A stretch of 26,544 nt of DNA, taken from the NCBI GenBank assembly GCA_038211295.1, contig JBBQVS010000056.1, positions 1-26,544 of the forward strand, written 5' to 3'. Positions 23,975 through 26,544 of the stretch are shown in pieces; within the stretch, counting starts at the first letter, position 1; each line of letters begins with the position of its first letter. Source of the DNA: JBBQVS01 sp038211295. Its GTDB lineage: Bacteria > Chloroflexota > Ktedonobacteria > Ktedonobacterales > Ktedonobacteraceae. Made by a program: the position numbers and the translations under genes. Under the pieces are notes generated by a model that saw only the letters and a list, made by a program, of their open reading frames with translations, ran no database searches and was not told the origin of the DNA.

Positions 23975-23998
23975 TCTGACTAAAGAAGAGGAAAATGT

Positions 23999-24763
23999 AT
24001 GAGACTAGCGAACAAAGTAGCAATTATCACGGGAGCCGCGAGCGGCATGGGATTAGCGGCTGCGGAACTCTTCGCGCTTGAAGGGGCGAGCGTGGTTGTG
24101 ACGGATGTGAACGCGCAAGCTGGCGAAGAGACGGTTAAGAATATTCGTGCTGCTGGCGGAAAAGCTATTTTTGTCAAGACCAATGTCGCGGACGAGGGCG
24201 AAGTGAAGGCGATGGTGGAGGCCGCTATTGACATGTTTGGCACGGTTGATATTCTTTACAATAACGCTGGCATCATGCCTACCGACGATGGAAGCGTGAC
24301 CGATATCAGCGAGGCGACCTGGGACAGGGTGCTGGACGTAAACCTCAAGAGTGCCTTTCTCTGTTCAAAATATGTTATTCCACATATGGTCAAGCAGGGC
24401 AAGGGTTCAATTATCAATGTAGCGTCGTTCGTCGCTTTTATGGGCTGTACTGTGCCGCAGGATGCCTATACAACGTCTAAGGGCGGAATGCTTTCACTTA
24501 CGAAGTCGCTGGCTGTGCAGTACGGGCAGTACAACGTGCGGTGTAACGCGATCTGTCCGGGGCCAATTGAAACGCCTTTGCTACGGAGCTTGTGGACGAG
24601 CGAGGAAGCACGCAACAAACGTCTGGATCGTATTCCATTGGGCCGTTTTGGCGATGCAAGTGACATTATTTATATGGCGTTATATCTCGCCTCCGATGAG
24701 TCGGCCTGGACAACGGGTGCCTGGCTTGTGGTAGATGGCGGCATCTCGTCAAACTATTTTTAG
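23999..24763 (+). CDS. Short-chain dehydrogenase/reductase (SDR), classical type
   Basis: 254 aa, classical SDR. Cofactor site TGAASGMG (11-18); an Asp (VVVTDVN, Asp36) at the end of beta 2 points to NAD(H) rather than NADP(H). NNAG at 88-91. Catalytic Ser143 (NVASFVAF), Tyr157 and Lys161 (YTTSK). The end of the fold is RCNAICPGPIETPLL and TGAWLVVDGGIS. GAGGAAAA lies before the ATG. It sits between the ACT-type permease and the second ligase on the same strand, so it may oxidise an alcohol or amine-derived intermediate of their pathway. SDR substrates cannot be read from sequence, so this remains context inference. Confidence 0.92.
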   Translation: MRLANKVAIITGAASGMGLAAAELFALEGASVVVTDVNAQAGEETVKNIRAAGGKAIFVKTNVADEGEVKAMVEAAIDMFGTVDILYNNAGIMPTDDGSVTDISEATWDRVLDVNLKSAFLCSKYVIPHMVKQGKGSIINVASFVAFMGCTVPQDAYTTSKGGMLSLTKSLAVQYGQYNVRCNAICPGPIETPLLRSLWTSEEARNKRLDRIPLGRFGDASDIIYMALYLASDESAWTTGAWLVVDGGISSNYF

Positions 24764-24852
24764 ACCAGGTTTCCAGTCGAGTCCCGCTATATTTTCCCTG
24801 CGTTCCCACATAATCATCTGGGTAGACGCTTTACAGAGAAAGGAGTGTCGTA

Positions 24853-24918
24853 TTGCTCCCCTCGCCTCAAGGCGTGGAGGTCTCTGCGACCAACAAGTAT
24901 GGATATTGCAACCATTAA
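24853..24918 (+). CDS. Possible 21-aa leader ORF overlapping the start of the second ligase gene
   Basis: AAAGGAG (24839-24845) precedes a TTG at 7-nt spacing. The frame (MLPSPQGVEVS...) runs 21 codons to TAA at 24916-24918, overlapping the ligase ATG at 24899 in another frame. The ligase itself has no Shine-Dalgarno site at proper distance (GGAGG is 18 nt away and inside an imperfect hairpin), so the leader could bring ribosomes by translational coupling. Speculative. Confidence 0.22.
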   Translation: MLPSPQGVEVSATNKYGYCNH

Positions 24919-26284
24919 ACAACTCATCAACGAAGGTAAAATCGAGTACGTGAAGGTTGGTGCGCCTGATATTGAGGGTGTGTATCGTGGAAAACGGGTA
25001 GCTGCAAAGTTCTTCCTGGACTCTTTAGCCGATGGGTTCGCACAATGCGATGTGCTTTTTGGCTGGGACATAGCCGAAAATGTGTTGCCCAATCTCAAGT
25101 TCAGCAACTGGGAGCGTGGTTTTGCCGATGTGGTGATGAAACCAGACCTGGCAACCTTTAAGCTTGTACCCTGGGAAGAAAATGTTGCTTCCTGTGTGTG
25201 CGATGTGTGGACGGAGCATGGCGAACACGTTGAAATCTCGCCCCGCTACCTTCTTCAGAACTTGATCGAACGCGCTCATGCAATGGGTTTCGCGCCCATG
25301 GCGGCCTCTGAGCTAGAGTTTCGCTTCTTCCGCGAAGACCAGATGTCTCTACGTGAGAAAGACTTTGGCCCAAATCTGACGCCCCTCAATCCTGGTATGA
25401 ACTGCTATGCAATCAGTCAGGCCACCGCCGACGATCACCTGTTGAGCCGCATCGCACGTATGATGCGCGATCACGGTGTCGAAATCGAAGGCTACAACCG
25501 CGAGCATGGCCCCGGTATGTACGAGATGAACATTCATTATTCGGACGCGCTTGTTGCCGCTGACAACACCATGCTTTTCAAGACGGGCGTGAAAGAAATT
25601 TGTCAGCAAATTGGTCACACCGTGACCTTTATGGCGAAGTGGAACGACCTGGAGGACGGCAGTAGCGGACACTCACATATGAGCCTGTGGGATAAAGAGC
25701 TTGAGCGCAATGTGTTCTGGGACGAAAGTGCGGAAGGGCATATGTCTTCCACTATGCGTCAATTTCTGGCGGGTGTGCTAAGCAAGTTGCCAGAGTTTAT
25801 GGTGCTGTACGCGCCCGTTATCAACTCCTACAAACGGTATATTGAGGGAACATGGGCGCCCCTTAACACGACGTGGGGTATGGATAATCGCACCTGCTCC
25901 GTGCGTATCATCAACAATGGCAAACGCGCGATTCGTATTGAGAACCGTGTTCCCGGTGCTGACGCAAACTTTTACCTTGTCTTCTCTGCGATGCTTGCGA
26001 GCGGACTCTACGGAATAGAGCGCAAGTTAGAACTACCAGCACGCCTTGACGGAAACGCATACGATCCGTCAACCGTCACAAAGGCGATTGAGGAAGGACG
26101 CATCAAGGCACTCGCGCGAAACCTCACCGATGCGACAACGATTTTTGAGAAGAGCGATGTGGCGAAAGAGTTTCTGGGGGCCGCGTTTGTCGAACATTTT
26201 GCCGCGACCCGACGCTGGGAAGTCAAGGAATACGAGAAGGCGGTTACGAACTGGGATCGCCGCCGTTACCTCGAACTCATCTAA
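24899..26284 (+). CDS. Second glutamine synthetase family ligase, probable gamma-glutamyl-amide synthetase
   Basis: 461 aa from ATG (MDIATIKQLI); the frame is open to a GTG at 24845 but that start overlaps the only ribosome-binding site. N-terminal domain: EYVKVGAPDIEGVYRGKRV with the GS-like RGK. Barrel: SELEFRFF (137-144) as the ExE metal site, YNREHGPGMYEMNI with Glu202 and Glu209, HSHMSLW (258-264) at the ATP site, NSYKRY (309-314) and MDNRTCSVRI (328-337). Later GADANFYLVFSAMLASGLYGIE. Compared with the first ligase the arginine segment NRTCSVRI differs from NREGAIRVP, and there is a longer C-terminal extension ending RRRYLELI, so the two are separate subfamilies, probably with different amine substrates. 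Close to the PuuA/IpuC-like group. Not a GlnA. Confidence 0.85.
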   Translation: MDIATIKQLINEGKIEYVKVGAPDIEGVYRGKRVAAKFFLDSLADGFAQCDVLFGWDIAENVLPNLKFSNWERGFADVVMKPDLATFKLVPWEENVASCVCDVWTEHGEHVEISPRYLLQNLIERAHAMGFAPMAASELEFRFFREDQMSLREKDFGPNLTPLNPGMNCYAISQATADDHLLSRIARMMRDHGVEIEGYNREHGPGMYEMNIHYSDALVAADNTMLFKTGVKEICQQIGHTVTFMAKWNDLEDGSSGHSHMSLWDKELERNVFWDESAEGHMSSTMRQFLAGVLSKLPEFMVLYAPVINSYKRYIEGTWAPLNTTWGMDNRTCSVRIINNGKRAIRIENRVPGADANFYLVFSAMLASGLYGIERKLELPARLDGNAYDPSTVTKAIEEGRIKALARNLTDATTIFEKSDVAKEFLGAAFVEHFAATRRWEVKEYEKAVTNWDRRRYLELI

Positions 26285-26303
26285 CCGATAAGAGTAATAC
26301 AAG

Positions 26304-26353
26304 AAGTAGGGGTACGTCGGGGCTAACCATGCCTCACGTACTCCTACTTTTTT
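26304..26353 (+). terminator. Intrinsic terminator after the second ligase
   Basis: AAGTAGGGGTACGT (26304-26317) pairs with ACGTACTCCTACTT (26336-26349), 14 bp with one G-U pair, followed by a T run to 26353. Located 20 nt after the stop codon. Confidence 0.85.
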
Positions 26354-26490
26354 GCGTTCTTAAACATACTATAACATTGTTAAAACAAGTATTAATTATG
26401 TAACAGATTTATAAAATTTACAAGTTCACAAGCTATTTCGCGATAAGTAGAGTTAAGCAAATCAATTTATGTAATCGCTATGATAAAGGC

Positions 26491-26519
26491 TTGACAGGCT
26501 CTATGTTTATCAGTATACT
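26491..26519 (+). promoter_or_regulatory. Consensus sigma70 promoter pointing out of the window
   Basis: TTGACA (26491-26496), 17-nt spacer, TATACT (26514-26519). It lies beyond the terminator of the second ligase and must drive a gene to the right of the window. The AT-rich 137 nt before it hold nothing else I can name. Confidence 0.65.
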
Positions 26520-26544
26520 AATGTCAGTAGGGAATACTCTATAA

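Noticed and set aside
18810..26284. Reading either ligase as housekeeping glutamine synthetase GlnA
   Set aside because: Both have the RGK-type N-terminal loop of amine ligases, differ from GlnA in the arginine segment and sit among permeases rather than nitrogen-regulation genes.
1..26544. CRISPR arrays, tRNA or rRNA genes, prophage genes
   Set aside because: No regularly spaced repeats, no tRNA-like cloverleaf or rRNA segment, and no phage structural or integrase genes were seen on either strand.

Overview
The window reads as a piece of the chromosome of a free-living bacterium with mid-range GC. The gene mix (an LLM-class F420-type oxidoreductase, a DUF4342 protein, an Acg-type nitroreductase remnant, several APC permeases, glutamine-synthetase-like ligases, frequent GTG/TTG starts with strong Shine-Dalgarno sites) would suit a Chloroflexota genome of the Ktedonobacteria kind. 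That placement is inference: no rRNA, tRNA or other marker lies here.

Left part (1-10.6 kb). Small, loosely linked genes, several of them broken: a DoxX/DoxD-like membrane protein cut by the window edge, a stomatin/SPFH protein, two small proteins, a CPBP protease fragment, a three-PAS sensor histidine kinase without a neighbouring response regulator, a hairpin-rich non-coding stretch that may be an IS200/IS605-like remnant, a VIT-family metal transporter, a DUF4342 protein joined to an N-terminally deleted Acg-type nitroreductase, a GIN-domain lipoprotein, a truncated NAD-binding epimerase, an endonuclease III-like DNA glycosylase and an isoprenylcysteine-methyltransferase-like membrane protein.

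Middle (10.7-15.0 kb). A sugar-porter MFS transporter is followed by a 38-aa single-span membrane protein. Next comes a clear M-box (ykoK-type) Mg2+ riboswitch with promoter and intrinsic terminator, placed directly before an NRAMP-superfamily transporter. That transporter lacks both canonical NRAMP metal motifs (NAGND instead of DPGN, SPY instead of MPH), so it is best read as an Nramp-related Mg2+ transporter. An LLM-class oxidoreductase follows.

Right part (15.0-26.5 kb). A coherent amine/amino-acid uptake and activation region: four APC-superfamily permeases, two distinct glutamine-synthetase-family ligases of the gamma-glutamyl-amide-forming kind, and one SDR dehydrogenase. Two paralogous minus-strand permeases flank the first ligase. 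A 29-bp perfect inverted repeat separates one convergent pair. The likely theme is import of amines or amino acids and their gamma-glutamylation, but the PuuB/PuuC/PuuD-type downstream enzymes are absent from the window, so substrate and pathway stay open. A consensus promoter at the right edge fires into whatever follows.
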